64,000 nt of DNA from Dermatophagoides farinae (lineage: Eukaryota > Arthropoda > Arachnida > Sarcoptiformes > Pyroglyphidae): the NCBI RefSeq assembly GCF_024713945.1, contig NW_027461518.1, forward strand, positions 186,001 through 250,000, written 5' to 3'. The position numbers and the translations under genes are program-made. Positions within the stretch are counted from its first letter, which is position 1, and every line of letters starts with the position of its first letter. Of this stretch, positions 40,801 to 48,207 are shown piece after piece. The notes under the pieces are model-generated. The model did not search any database. It saw only the letters and a program-made list of their open reading frames with translations, and was not told the DNA's origin.

Positions 40801-42424
40801 AGACATGGAAAACCTGAGTGAAAACGAAGATTCACAACTTAATGAAGATGTCTACGAAGATGATAATACGTTGGACGATGACAATACTAATGACTCAGAA
40901 AAAGAAATCAAAGATATTACTGATGGCCAAGATGAAATCCCAAAAAACGAAAATGTGGAGCAAATTGAAAACAATGACATCGCTGCTAGTTCCCAGTCCA
41001 ATACTACATTTGATACAAAGCAACATAATTCAGTTGCAGAAGACACAATTCAACAGCCTGAGGCTGGCGAGAAACCCACCGAACCTAAATTTACGGATGA
41101 CGCGCAAATTTCGGATAATACCAAAGACCAAAACGAAGGATTAGAGGCTGTCAGCGACTTAGTAGATCAAACTAAGCCGCAAACTTCTTTTTCTAACGTT
41201 CAAAAAGACATAAAATCGGAAAACAACATCGACACTTGTAATGAACAACAAAAAGCAAATGCCGAAGTCTCTGATTTGAACATATCTAATTTGAGCAACA
41301 ACTCTACGCAAAATGATCAAGACGAGACAGTGAACAGGTCTGCTTCAGCGAGTCTGAACGAAACTTCTAGTATGACTGGAAATCTGCTGTCATCTAAGAA
41401 AGGTGAAGCAAATACCGAAACCAATTTTGCAAAAAAACGGAATCAAGAAACGGAAAAGTGTTCAAACGAGGAAACCGCCAAAGATGAACTAAACTTTGAC
41501 TTTAACGACATGGATAGAACGAAAACCCATCCTCACATTCAAAATGAAACAGGCACTGATGTTGACTTTGAACTGCCCGAATATCAGTTCAGCAATTCTT
41601 TAACAAGCTCAATAACAGTTCAAGCCAATTTGCTGCGAGAAACTTTGCGAGTATACTTGGAGCCCACTAACAGAGGCAAATACAAAGGGTTTTTCAAACA
41701 AGGTAAACGCATCGCGATAAAACAGGTAATCGCATATATTGCAAGCAATTATCAGAAAGACCACATTTGGCTGCAGAGAACTAAAAAGACGAAAGTTGAC
41801 TATTTCATTTCTATCTGTATCGATAACTCCAACTCCATGGTAACCTCTAACGTTTGCGAAATAGCGGCGGTCTTGTCTCTCTCTTTAATATCGGCGTTTC
41901 AACAGTTAGAAGCCGGCAAGATCAATTTAATCAGTTACGGTTCCGACGAACCCGAATGCATCTTCTCGGAGACGGACATAGTTTCGCCGTTTACAATTGC
42001 AAAAGTGCTGCGAAAACTAAACTTTGCTGGAAACATGAAATCAGGTTTTGACCACGCGCAACAGTTGCTGCTTCGCTATTTAATTGATAAATTCACGAGT
42101 TCTGAATTCGCTTCCGTCGGCGCTCAGAAGAAACTCGTGATTATTTTGTCTGACGGGCGTTTCAAACAAGCCGAGTTGCCGCAGCTCCTTCAGAATTTGC
42201 AGAATCTAAACGCACATCCTATCCTGGTCATACTGAACAACGAGAAAAATTCTATTTTTGACATTAAGCAAGTCAAATACGACGTTATGACGAAGAAAGT
42301 CACAAAAACCGACTTTATCAACGACGAAACGTTCCCGTTTAAGTATTACACGGTTATCAATGACATGAATCAATTTCCGAGTATCGTTTCAGATCTGATA
42401 CGCACATGGATCAGCAACAATTAA
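28880..42424 (+). CDS. MDN1: Midasin (REA1/MDN1), giant AAA+ ribosome-assembly ATPase
   Basis: 4514 residues in a single exon; yeast has 4910. Walker A loops that look functional: GPAGTGKT (346-353, AAA2 by sequence), GPTSIGKT (774, AAA3, followed by RINNHEH), GGTGLGKT (1067, AAA4) and GKPGVGKT (1583, AAA5). AAA6 (about 1880-2010) keeps the fold words DANDLIGSYD and DFRLMF but has lost Walker A and B. AAA1 begins only at LLGYWALESGNKYSWKPGILETAA (about 35), without a P-loop. The long helical linker (about 2050-3760), an acidic D/E-rich region (about 3770-4230) and the C-terminal MIDAS domain (DNSNSM at 4315; ILSDGRF) follow. Midasin strips Ytm1 and Rsa4 from pre-60S particles. ATG 28880 has an in-frame TGA two codons upstream. 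Confidence 0.97.
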   Translation: MVKAKVYFLDEATRFEHVKNSYYVAFDDTSDALSLLGYWALESGNKYSWKPGILETAAQKGHNLVIEAVESCTLDILIKLQQVVNTQLLEKEGSKYKYFTPHENFEIIVLYVLNSVDLVSNCYKSYELPPSYKLTNASKIFTNWPYFYCEQLDLQDYIEKNFAQFNKFLVDVGLVLTAQINDYLSKVADNLGAFKSNNIYFKTISKSDVLNLCLIVDYFKNSLQIFDRWPIINNIPEVHRINIVKIIVACCLSHLPIYLKLLIVNNVIYPFFGLKALFENFDEFTTIKYLDNFEPDLPASLDDILNPVLNISASVKSWNFLNRIQQSVVDLMSQFLKNKKPILLVGPAGTGKTHLSSLVLKQDVIVFNVHDQTESSDLIGTLQPVTKLNRLIEIVNVLNSLNYKYKIFHYNQHLISQLTTIKECLEVIENLLTKFEEFSSSQNLDSHLNTAEIRAKCESIVNNNTTSTEFRDGVLLDAVKNGKVLVLDEIDLAPNDVLNKLLPLYHRTSEVYHVMEDGGREIPIHPNFRLIGTMNPPNYLTPNGLHVLSGGKRKTFPSNLLHYFKIFYVEDVYRLAEIVSIIENDLTLVKYKYELARFFLTLKGLIASRQLDTKSTNFICNIRLLFRCLSYVRERQSVDNSIPVVIYLFEALSVYIADELTVNSIVQYKKLLLEIFGNHATTYLEKYFFSENEAESGKLLKNLQSGKPKNSLSVKKCKKDGYVTVENFFHIKVSEFEASLKQPSTYICTPYTIAFIYKILRICSGTMSPVLLQGPTSIGKTSMVLFVASQLGKKLIRINNHEHITMSDYLGHYNIMENGDFVFVPGPLITAMQNGYWFILDELNLAPTEVIQGLNSILDDNRSIFVPELGYVIHAHPDFRVFSTQNPISYSGRKLLTEAIQNRFIKLEVGSLPLRDVKLIIELIFPEIAPSLVVLIADVYHEFRTRHFHDFGDISFLIYLRDLYRWCKLKPSNLEELVKTAFDIIVSRIRNPTTKKQCEELIVNVICKNKTKNFSDNIKAAVYADMYKFNNPAFWEQTYLLKTNVTEKILYFCDLSYRLKEPLLLIGGTGLGKTSVIQEYVSWVGKMAKKNQKLYIVNCQQGTEASDFLGCFIPNAISKLECDELKDILLTLFELNNIPLETKTLLHKIQHDVECTLHEFSKSSFLQAHKIFIKRTDINELVEYVESIDKEYSCCSSSNVSENLEDASETLDTHGTVQSNKRIRTLSVTRIIEKLQRLTSLFKWQNGPLVNAALNGDILLIDEINLAEDSVLERLNSVLEGENSSLYLADQQVSINIHADFRVYATMNPSGDYGKKELSPALRNRFLEVWTDVINLDDERVYYIISNLLCKQIKNIDKDVLEKISKIIQRIFVICDETFSYDYSLRDILGLCTTFENLLKFSSINPTNFDILFISKQLLHSLCTIVLDGLSIGNIHVTPIDNVIEHYCSNLTQKSVLISFLNKKTQKVLDDETFNNDFSICKAKILLVAIELVGTAFGLKLTDLQTLVTFFLPDGKNWVHFNALEIVPTQLQIGEIAISQVFENFSILEKIIDDMDFSGFVAKSNLTKLLLAFFSKRPILIEGKPGVGKTCTIEWLAKVFNKKLYRFNMSDQSDLFDLLGSYSFENANFVWKIGGLTSAILNGDWVLIDEINLAPQSILEGLNSLFDFRNSLYISQFDETLVPTDGFRLFATQNQHSYGTGRKGLPISFLNRFAKLELDCLSTQDIFFILEQKYPKLSSKISADLSVLFFRCSQIQWQTIHSDQWEWNTRELFKVVQVANTTFETLFKDLVNYDLAQYVCVKYALKLITSMKFSEVHDIEQFDLLLNEICSSISSLDENYIDNLLIDHSTSETKGLSSFDSRLLVSRINLLLSQKFPLVVESENDFYDLLSENIICPQKKTVIFGITPLTDANDLIGSYDVENKKFVWKNSIIIDAFSNGHLLIIIDVDYSEPGLIDRLNALLETDSTFSTHEGEAFKEYQRHPDFRLMFLVKSSESMSISPAVRNRTILVRSSSLIDNISLLRLNKVTYSLYTTSVTGLENPMLDLSELSLLENLKLQDLFFASLLCFQNKKHDLFTVLFVSIVLSQTESDKTAISILKTFFSKLDFSFTEELQNTVQNNNRFTHKILDLFTKCKIFSVCPLEVVLQIFQTISTLSATQHAFLNDLSSHLFKIKEFLRKILCTFELHKEWFLYLSLSNIPIESAYEIFYVESFLEVFIDENLTTFFNDISAAVTDIPGFSGSTVSLDIRMISLAFLQLLKHNVLVQNKLCFLDGDFVLRLTNFSHKYFLLGYVLFMSKTTREMNRKCISDMMLLFIGYELDYVITQLISLSDVSFEFHSWLLAFKRYLDAFFLSKQFARKPDMGFNGTIDLAYYLSSSIILEKKELSNVFNTLLSIKPFTSKFKSTLHILPSVEALNKDVEVFIKSTEKSNLYTELKNIFFQLRNDKTFQDTADVNLNLVKTRSIHSIKRLSDLLLKIFESSFPTVVLNSLNQKTDQFSIYFVEFLEYMRWLNKISTKYGLSVSSVISTKNIFSIFSAGFMSFCQNRKGLLLIVTTILLKNITNKEHLLTPEMTRYLYYFELHQQITRHPNLEFISTSIIARNNDDLSTCYDLNHCTEMPTSILAEKFSECSSKGLIEIFTCFRDLLDSMHDEEWNFVANKYINPALQKRNYSSLENKCLLMLDGAIWAFFYHIVTQYESMFINEMDLLIDSIKQNHNCYSRKATKLVKDILYYKNNISNNLNAIRDILIDNREIILTYNVDSFLNVLSAYIITRQNLYEYLMDLDNQQITIIEKFQNDVIFISMSSTLNKFIYFVYSVVIYMTLKMIPSSFNSTKAFQIESFSLATKKYYLISELNAIIHSDTNLVVFPVDVFNVSLKNHTLSLSAFLPFTTKNWLSNKSLSQLSPDAPTFSIYASIILKWIFYGFMRFDKFNMDYLSNVMSNYNAHLNSEINDNDINWTQENWGTRTELNEFELLKPVFEDQFEDDFDATSFSLKNKQEITESSYTDLENALQASSIFFGNELNANAVNLFTIYENIIRSAQLFSNDIYSADLLNKLANIHQKVIKHRISSNENFYRFSFLSNKFLSVASKNDVPVSSIDFSKHVSLSDMMKFALIIDELNLSLKKTTTTLSLTNNNEMFHIEETLDLCYEIKSNQIKYTSLSIIAEKLYSLVKRFISNFVPKSDPVYKSHEKLGAFLLNLYQNRINYWNELIFWREVTCQKRFYKLSVVKLLDLVLALLKGVIDRYSFARNIFSYCCTEISGATLVEIPLIILFLKQLASINVTYSSLLLNLVEYLSTRFELFQDEYNAVLNEINSQIKAVVLSHRSYKLEVDKEERRVQNKLQQICRLISKLDTFYQTPFQHFVKKDSLKITSSAFITNLKAKLAAFRRHDYQLKLTNQTCVNQVSNSLVSGVKTISELFSMFKQMNVRNQVELNNNQIRKIAMLIFGPDFKTFVSRVEFRNMVNFFCISNDNIDQSVLAKQHLSIYLVEKILFIDEAEIHPSCVSRYLHWICLAYHLFVYSMVFIRLDNYSNLSGTLEKGFATLSNNDISDLTDAYNDILLSLMDLSIDSFNKDNLELKVNETIVEIRNFIENLSSLFTAAIKSDLIELLQSQKRYLNVINTIIQKMAKSSITATLKKQINSQIERINFICDSLGVNEEISFFGPNWHSIFQLLFSNNSDEEFDFSLVSNLYREMNNLLFFIKGKLDSPLTKSFVYTNAITVEQSNMLSELIQSTGYTWQDLSMLVYAEIFELLKNGLSFEQDEEMEQTGNEELGNGTGLAEGKGLENAQEKLENELDFDTLQGEENYDNEKSNNKKNEEAFETNMDYGGEVSDVSQNDADELDSNNYEDEFGHFSDDENSKNIDEDSDLPMDENETMNKINKDPDLSDDGQKQTDNSTQEPEKTKARDTDDLSFIDDLHKDVDNLENGAEDETMNAEKPDNEQDGVQSSLLEDLLNNDILSDNKSASDMENLSENEDSQLNEDVYEDDNTLDDDNTNDSEKEIKDITDGQDEIPKNENVEQIENNDIAASSQSNTTFDTKQHNSVAEDTIQQPEAGEKPTEPKFTDDAQISDNTKDQNEGLEAVSDLVDQTKPQTSFSNVQKDIKSENNIDTCNEQQKANAEVSDLNISNLSNNSTQNDQDETVNRSASASLNETSSMTGNLLSSKKGEANTETNFAKKRNQETEKCSNEETAKDELNFDFNDMDRTKTHPHIQNETGTDVDFELPEYQFSNSLTSSITVQANLLRETLRVYLEPTNRGKYKGFFKQGKRIAIKQVIAYIASNYQKDHIWLQRTKKTKVDYFISICIDNSNSMVTSNVCEIAAVLSLSLISAFQQLEAGKINLISYGSDEPECIFSETDIVSPFTIAKVLRKLNFAGNMKSGFDHAQQLLLRYLIDKFTSSEFASVGAQKKLVIILSDGRFKQAELPQLLQNLQNLNAHPILVILNNEKNSIFDIKQVKYDVMTKKVTKTDFINDETFPFKYYTVINDMNQFPSIVSDLIRTWISNN

Positions 42425-42495
42425 GATGGATATCTTATCGGTATAATACATATCACTATATAATATATACATATCATAAACAACATCAATTTTTA

Positions 42496-43611
42496 TTAAA
42501 GTATATCAGAATAAGTGTTAATGATAATCTCGCCGTACTCTTTCCAAAGACTAGCTATGCACTTAACGCGTACCTCATCGAAATATGGATGATACAACGC
42601 GTCCTTTGCCGTGATGCGTTCTGTGTGATCGAACACCAAGAGTTTGTCTAGTAGGTCGAATGCATCGTTACTGAGGAAGCGCTGGTCGTCCGAGTCGATA
42701 AACTCTTTCCAGGGGATTCGGGGCTTGTTCAGAATTTCTTTAGAATTTTCGTCGAATGGAGTATTGAGCCCGTACTTCTTGATGTATTTCAAAAACTCAT
42801 CAGTGCCGAGTACTTCGACTATTTTCACAAGTTGGTCCACGTTATCAGCACCTTTAAAAAACGGGTCGCGCTTAAACATGAGAGCCGCCAATATGCAGCC
42901 AACAGACCACATGTCGATGTTGTAATCGTACACGTACAGGTAGGTCAACAATTCCGGAGCTTTGTAGAACCGGGAAGCGACTCGAACATTGTAGAACTTG
43001 CCCTCCAAATAGTATTCAGCCAAACCCCAGTCTATTAGACGCAACTTCTTGTTTGCCTTGTCGTACATGATGTTGTGGGGCTTTATGTCGCGATGCATAA
43101 TTCCTCTTGAGTTTGCCATATCCAGCGCAATTAGCAGGTTGAAGAGGTATATCTTGAGGTCCGTAGCGGTAAATGTCGAAAACAACAATCTGAAATCCCA
43201 CGTGTTTACCTTTTCAGCCACTAGACTCATGACTTTGCTATCTGGGTCTTTGATCGCGGTGATAAACTCAATTATGTTTGGACATCCTTGCAAATGGTTC
43301 AAAATCGAAATTTCTCGTTTTATCTTCTTCTTTCGAACGGGCTTCAAAATTTTTACAATGACTGGATCTTCTTCTTCGCTGCCCACTCGTTTCATCACAC
43401 CGTCGAAGACGTCACTGTATTTCCCGCGGCCAATTTTGTTTATCAGCTCGATGCCGTCCGGGGTATACCAGTCAACCTTGTAAACTTCGTAATCCCAGTA
43501 CTCTGCACCCTGGTCTTCACAATAAGTAGTGTAATACTTACACAGTTTAACTGGAAAGTCGTTAAAAATTACATGACCGTCTTTTACTTCGTAAAATTCC
43601 GCCAACGCCAT
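42496..43611 (-). CDS. CK2A: Casein kinase 2 catalytic subunit alpha
   Basis: 371 residues. The glycine-rich loop IGRGKYSDVFDG, the lysine-rich cluster VRKKKIKREI, HRDIKPHNIMYD and DWGLAEYY (the DWG in place of DFG) identify CK2 alpha beyond doubt. The N-terminus has the family's DYWDYE-type segment (AEYWDYEVYKVDW) that packs on the activation segment. CK2 is a constitutively active acidophilic Ser/Thr kinase. The sequence is more GC-rich than the flanks. It converges with midasin (70 bases between stops) and diverges from the ABC transporter. Confidence 0.97.
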   Translation of the reverse strand: MALAEFYEVKDGHVIFNDFPVKLCKYYTTYCEDQGAEYWDYEVYKVDWYTPDGIELINKIGRGKYSDVFDGVMKRVGSEEEDPVIVKILKPVRKKKIKREISILNHLQGCPNIIEFITAIKDPDSKVMSLVAEKVNTWDFRLLFSTFTATDLKIYLFNLLIALDMANSRGIMHRDIKPHNIMYDKANKKLRLIDWGLAEYYLEGKFYNVRVASRFYKAPELLTYLYVYDYNIDMWSVGCILAALMFKRDPFFKGADNVDQLVKIVEVLGTDEFLKYIKKYGLNTPFDENSKEILNKPRIPWKEFIDSDDQRFLSNDAFDLLDKLLVFDHTERITAKDALYHPYFDEVRVKCIASLWKEYGEIIINTYSDIL

Positions 43612-44132
43612 TAAAAATTCTATATATTTAAACTAACAATCAATTCGACTTTTCAGCAAATATTGTGTAAAATATTGTTTTATATTAGATGTCATGTTTA
43701 CTATTTTAATTTTATTTTTTTTCATTTCTGATTTTTGATTGATTATTCAGCATTTATCTCATATTATGATTAATATTTATTTTTTTGTATAAATTAAATT
43801 TTAGTAAAACATTATGATATGTAACCTATTACTTTTGGATAAAAAAAATTTTCGACACGACATGAACTTCGAAAAAATTTGTCAAAATTTCAAATCCTAA
43901 GAGACTGCACATCGTATATTTAATTAATAGTTATGCAGCGATCTATTACACGTAAAAGGATTTAATCATCGTCATAAAGTAAGGCTCATGAGCTCAGACT
44001 CTCTCTTTGATGATCATGCTAAATCTAAATTATCGTACTGTCAAATGTGCAACAAATAATTTCAAATTTTTTTGTGTAGGGCTGATTTTTTATTTTTTTG
44101 GTTAAAAAATTATTATAGATACTTCTGGCATT
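43612..44132. promoter_or_regulatory. Divergent intergenic region, 521 nt
   Basis: This lies between the starts of CK2 alpha (minus) and the ABCB transporter (plus). On the plus strand it contains small upstream frames (12 codons at about 43861 and 23 codons at about 43988, MSSDSLFDDHAKSKLSYCQM...). These might be uORFs of the transporter if the transcript starts early. TTGATGA and CTGA words occur about 70 nt apart, but without a terminal stem. No longer frame on either strand. Confidence 0.4.
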
Positions 44133-47100
44133 ATGGAGAAAAGAAGACCTTCGTCGCTTACGCAAAGATTATCGATTAATTCGGAGAACCCCGTTTTGAC
44201 AGGCGTTATTACGGACGTCAGCAAACCAATTGACGATTCTATTGAGAAGGAAGAGTCGCTAGAACAAATTAAAGTTCCATTATTTTATGTATTCAAAGCT
44301 TTGACTACTAAAAAAATATATCTATACATTCTTGCCTTAATTTCAGCAAGTTTATTAGGTTTTTTCATGCCTTTGCGAAATGTTATCTTTGGTGATGTGT
44401 TTCCAAAACTTTTAGCTAGCCCTGACGAAAATAAAGCTACAGAAATCCACAAAATAGTAAAAAATTATTTTATTATCGGAGCTTTAGCTTTTTTCACCTC
44501 TGTCGTATCAACTTTTCTTGTGGAGATCTGTTCAGAACTGGTAATATTCGACATTAAGAAGAAGTTTATTAAAAAATTACTCGAACAAGAAATTGCTTTT
44601 TTCGACACCAACGGTGAAGATTCAAGCCCAAGTCAATTAGACGCTAGCTGCATTCACATCCGAGATGCTTTAGGCATAAAGTTAGCTTCTTTAGCCAAAT
44701 CCATCGCAATCTTTTTTACCGCTTTTACAATTGGTTATTGGAAAAACTGGAAACTCGGATTGGCGCTCACATTGACATTTCCGCTAATGGTTTTAAGCAT
44801 TGGAGTGTTTGTAAAACACTTGAAAAAATCCATCGTAGCATCTATTGAGAAGTTCAAAGAAGCGAACGTAATTATGGAAAGCTCGTTCGAATCTCCGCGT
44901 ATAGTTCACTCTTTGTGCATTCAAGAAACAATAATAGAAAAATTTCACAGAATCGTAAAGAGTGGTTACAACAGTGACGAGAGGGCCGCCAGAGCCAAAG
45001 CGTTTGGATTGGCTACTTTATTGATCATTGTTTACGGTACTTACGCGTACGGTTTCGGTCTAATTGGATATTTAATGATACTGAAAATTCGAAAAGGAGA
45101 ATCCATAGCGACACTTCTGTCTACTTTCCAAAGTGGTATCACTACTTTTCTGTGTATTTTGGTAGCTAGTTTTGTTTGCAGTGATATCCCGCCTACCATT
45201 GAAGCCATGCAAACAGCTTCTAAATCTTACGTCGTGCTTAAAAAGTTGGCTGACAGAAAAAGCTTGATAAATCCCAACTCGACTGAAGGAAAGATTCTCG
45301 ATGAAATTAAAGGCGAAATAATTTTGAGAAATGTCTCATTTAGCTATCCAGCAAGACCGGACCAAAAGATTTTCGAGAACTTCACATTAAAAATTAGACC
45401 GGGTGAAGTAGTTGCGCTGGTCGGACCAAGTGGAATTGGAAAAAGCACAATTGTCGATCTTTTAGAGCGATTCTATAACATTTCTAATGGAGAGATCTTA
45501 ATTGACGGACATGATATTAATTCACTAAACTTGTTTTACTACCGCAGTCAAGTTGCCTTAGTAATGCAAGAACCTCGCCTGACTTCCAGCACAATTTTGG
45601 AAAACATTTTGCTTGGCCGGCCTAAAGCATCTAAAGAAGAAGTTATTGAAGCAGCGAAAGTTGCGTACGCGCACGATTTTATTATGAAATTGCCAATGGG
45701 TTACGACACTTACGTCGGAAACTCCGGAAGCATGCTTTCCGGCGGCCAAAAACAAAGAATCGCGATAGCTCGAGCTGTTTTGCAAAATCCTAAATTGTTA
45801 ATTTTAGACGAAGCTACAAGTGCTTTAGACAACAAGAGCGAACAAATCGTGCAAAAAGCTTTGAATGAGCTTATTGCCAGACAAAGATGTACAACGATCA
45901 TCATTGCTCATCGACTTTCCACCATCAAGAACGCCGACCGTATTGTGTTGTTAGGTAAGGATGAAACTAACACCAAGACTGTAATTTTACGACAGGGAAC
46001 TTTTGACCAGTTGATAGCCGATCCTAATAGCATCTTCTTTGCTATGTACAATTCTCAAATTGTTGGGAAATCAGAAGCAAACGACGAAGTTTTTAACGAC
46101 AATGAAGACACACTTGATTCCAAAGAGAAGATTTCAGAAGATGTTTATGATGAGGATTACCCGTACAACGTGGTCAACCCCAACATCTTAAATAACACCA
46201 CAACCAGTTCGGTTTTTAGTGAATTCCTCGTTCATAAAGTTAGATACGGTATCGCTTTCGTGTTAAATATATTCGCAGGTTCTACGCATGCCTTTATCGG
46301 TATGCTTGTAGCAAATTCTATTAATGGCATCACTTCTGTCATTGCAAATCATTTTAGAGACAACGTAACTTCTAGAAACGGAAACAAGTCTTTGATTAAA
46401 GATTTAAAGTTCGCAATAATAAATTCAGTGCTTGGGTTCGTTATTCTCATGATTTTCTCATCTACTATTTCATTCTTCAGCTCAATATTTGGTGAAAGTG
46501 TTTCCAACTATGGTTTGTTTAACTTGAGACTGAAGTTGTTCACTAACTTAATCTACCAAGACATGGAGTTTTTTGACAACCCCAAAAACAACCACGGACA
46601 CCTTTCCAGCGTCATTTCTGCAGACTGTCAGACAGTTAAAATTGTCTCTACTGGAGATTTCTTTTTGCTAGTTAGAACACTAGCAACAATTATCTGCAGT
46701 TTCTGTATCGGTTGTTACTACAACTTTAAGTTGACCCTGGTTTGTTTCTCGATATTTATTTTAATACTGCCAATCACCTATCTTCAGTCTAGACTAACGA
46801 AGATGAGAAATAACGCCGCAGATAATACCAATGGCACAGAAAACCCTACACCGCAATTTATTGCAGCTGAAATCAAGTCTTCTCTTAGATTGATAGCAGC
46901 TTACAATTTGCAAAACTACATGTACAGCAAATACGCCAATGCACTTAAAAAACAACTAGGCACTGTTTATTTCAATACATTTTTCGCTACGTGTATACGA
47001 GCTGTCGTCGATGTTTTCCCTTATTTAGGAACAGCTCTTATTTACTTGTATTCAATCAAATTACTCAAAGACGGCAAGGTTGATCTCCCAACTATAGTGT

Positions 47101-48074
47101 CCACAACAAATACTGTTATTGTTGGGCTACAGGCTTCTTCGAACGCTTTAAACTTCCTCACAGAACTCTTTAGAACTAAGACTGCTTTCAATAACATATC
47201 GGAACTTTTGGCTTGCAAACCATCTATCGACGCCCAATCCGAAGAAGGGCAACGGCTAATTCTCGACGGAGATATCGAAGCAAACAAGATTAAATTCAGA
47301 TATCCACACCGCGTTTCCGTTCCAGTCCTCAAATGTTTAGACTTGCACATCAAGCCTGGAATGACTGTCGCTTTTGTCGGTGAAACAGGAAGTGGTAAAA
47401 GCACCATAATTCAGCTGCTCGAAAGATTTTATGAAATTAAGTCAAATGACGTTTCGATAAACACTATTTCAAATTCCTGCAACTCAGATTTTTACGGAGG
47501 AAGCTTGAATTTAACCAAAAAGAACGTTCAAGATTTAAATATTCAGTTTACCCGTAGTCAAATGTCATTAGTCAGCCAAGAACCTGTTTTGTTCGAAGAA
47601 TCAATTTTGGAAAATGTTAAGTATGGAAACATGGAAGCATCCAATGATGACATCATTAAAGCATGCAAAGCTGCAAACGCTCATAACTTCATCATGTCGT
47701 TGCCAAATGGATACAACACTAACGTCGGAAGCAAAGGTAGCCAGCTTTCTGGAGGTCAGAAACAAAGAATTGCCATTGCTAGAGCGCTCGTCCGCAAGCC
47801 ATCGATTTTAATCTTAGACGAAGCGACTAGTGCTCTCGACGTTCAAAGCGAGCAGATCGTCCAAGAAGCTTTGAATGAGATCATCAAAACTTCTAACTGC
47901 ACAACCGTTTTAGTTGCCCACAGGCTCACTACAATTCGTAACGCCGACGTCATTTGCGTTTTACAGAACCAGATTGGTGAAGGCAGTATAATTGCGGAGC
48001 AAGGAAACCACGATCAACTCATGGAAAAGAAAGGTATATATTATCGCTTAGTTATGAGCAGCAACTCTAATTAA
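44133..48074 (+). CDS. ABCB-family full transporter (P-glycoprotein/MDR-like)
   Basis: 1313 residues with two TMD-NBD halves. NBD1 has Walker A GPSGIGKST (431), the signature LSGGQKQR (535) and Walker B LLILDEATSALD with the H-loop IIIAHRLST. NBD2 has GETGSGKST (1083), LSGGQKQR (1205), ILILDEATSALD and LVAHRLTT. Each half starts with a bundle of about six hydrophobic helices, and the first is preceded by a polar N-terminus of about 50 residues. NBD2 carries an insert of some 25 residues between Walker A and the Q-loop (SNDVSINTISNSC...). Members export hydrophobic compounds or lipids at the plasma or organelle membrane. All ATPase motifs are intact in both halves, so it should be active. The substrate is unknown. 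Confidence 0.95.
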   Translation: MEKRRPSSLTQRLSINSENPVLTGVITDVSKPIDDSIEKEESLEQIKVPLFYVFKALTTKKIYLYILALISASLLGFFMPLRNVIFGDVFPKLLASPDENKATEIHKIVKNYFIIGALAFFTSVVSTFLVEICSELVIFDIKKKFIKKLLEQEIAFFDTNGEDSSPSQLDASCIHIRDALGIKLASLAKSIAIFFTAFTIGYWKNWKLGLALTLTFPLMVLSIGVFVKHLKKSIVASIEKFKEANVIMESSFESPRIVHSLCIQETIIEKFHRIVKSGYNSDERAARAKAFGLATLLIIVYGTYAYGFGLIGYLMILKIRKGESIATLLSTFQSGITTFLCILVASFVCSDIPPTIEAMQTASKSYVVLKKLADRKSLINPNSTEGKILDEIKGEIILRNVSFSYPARPDQKIFENFTLKIRPGEVVALVGPSGIGKSTIVDLLERFYNISNGEILIDGHDINSLNLFYYRSQVALVMQEPRLTSSTILENILLGRPKASKEEVIEAAKVAYAHDFIMKLPMGYDTYVGNSGSMLSGGQKQRIAIARAVLQNPKLLILDEATSALDNKSEQIVQKALNELIARQRCTTIIIAHRLSTIKNADRIVLLGKDETNTKTVILRQGTFDQLIADPNSIFFAMYNSQIVGKSEANDEVFNDNEDTLDSKEKISEDVYDEDYPYNVVNPNILNNTTTSSVFSEFLVHKVRYGIAFVLNIFAGSTHAFIGMLVANSINGITSVIANHFRDNVTSRNGNKSLIKDLKFAIINSVLGFVILMIFSSTISFFSSIFGESVSNYGLFNLRLKLFTNLIYQDMEFFDNPKNNHGHLSSVISADCQTVKIVSTGDFFLLVRTLATIICSFCIGCYYNFKLTLVCFSIFILILPITYLQSRLTKMRNNAADNTNGTENPTPQFIAAEIKSSLRLIAAYNLQNYMYSKYANALKKQLGTVYFNTFFATCIRAVVDVFPYLGTALIYLYSIKLLKDGKVDLPTIVSTTNTVIVGLQASSNALNFLTELFRTKTAFNNISELLACKPSIDAQSEEGQRLILDGDIEANKIKFRYPHRVSVPVLKCLDLHIKPGMTVAFVGETGSGKSTIIQLLERFYEIKSNDVSINTISNSCNSDFYGGSLNLTKKNVQDLNIQFTRSQMSLVSQEPVLFEESILENVKYGNMEASNDDIIKACKAANAHNFIMSLPNGYNTNVGSKGSQLSGGQKQRIAIARALVRKPSILILDEATSALDVQSEQIVQEALNEIIKTSNCTTVLVAHRLTTIRNADVICVLQNQIGEGSIIAEQGNHDQLMEKKGIYYRLVMSSNSN

Positions 48075-48207
48075 TCACAAATTTATTTTATTTATATAGT
48101 ATATGATCGTAGAATAGTTTAGAATAGATATAGCTCAGTTATCACGATAAAAGATTTATAATTTCAAAAAAAAATAATCGAGCATACTGTGTAAAAAGCC
48201 TAGATAT

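Noticed and set aside
40818-41144. 108-codon Lys/Met-rich frame inside the acidic region of midasin
   Set aside because: Frame-shifted reading of a Glu/Asp-rich repeat; an artefact of purine-rich codons.
43049-43483. 144-codon frame on plus inside CK2 alpha
   Set aside because: Antisense shadow of a highly conserved kinase; no independent motif.
43980-44100. TTGATGA...CTGA C/D-box pattern and a 23-codon frame upstream of the ABCB gene
   Set aside because: The C box has the wrong first base, no terminal stem forms, and the frame is too short to support as a gene.
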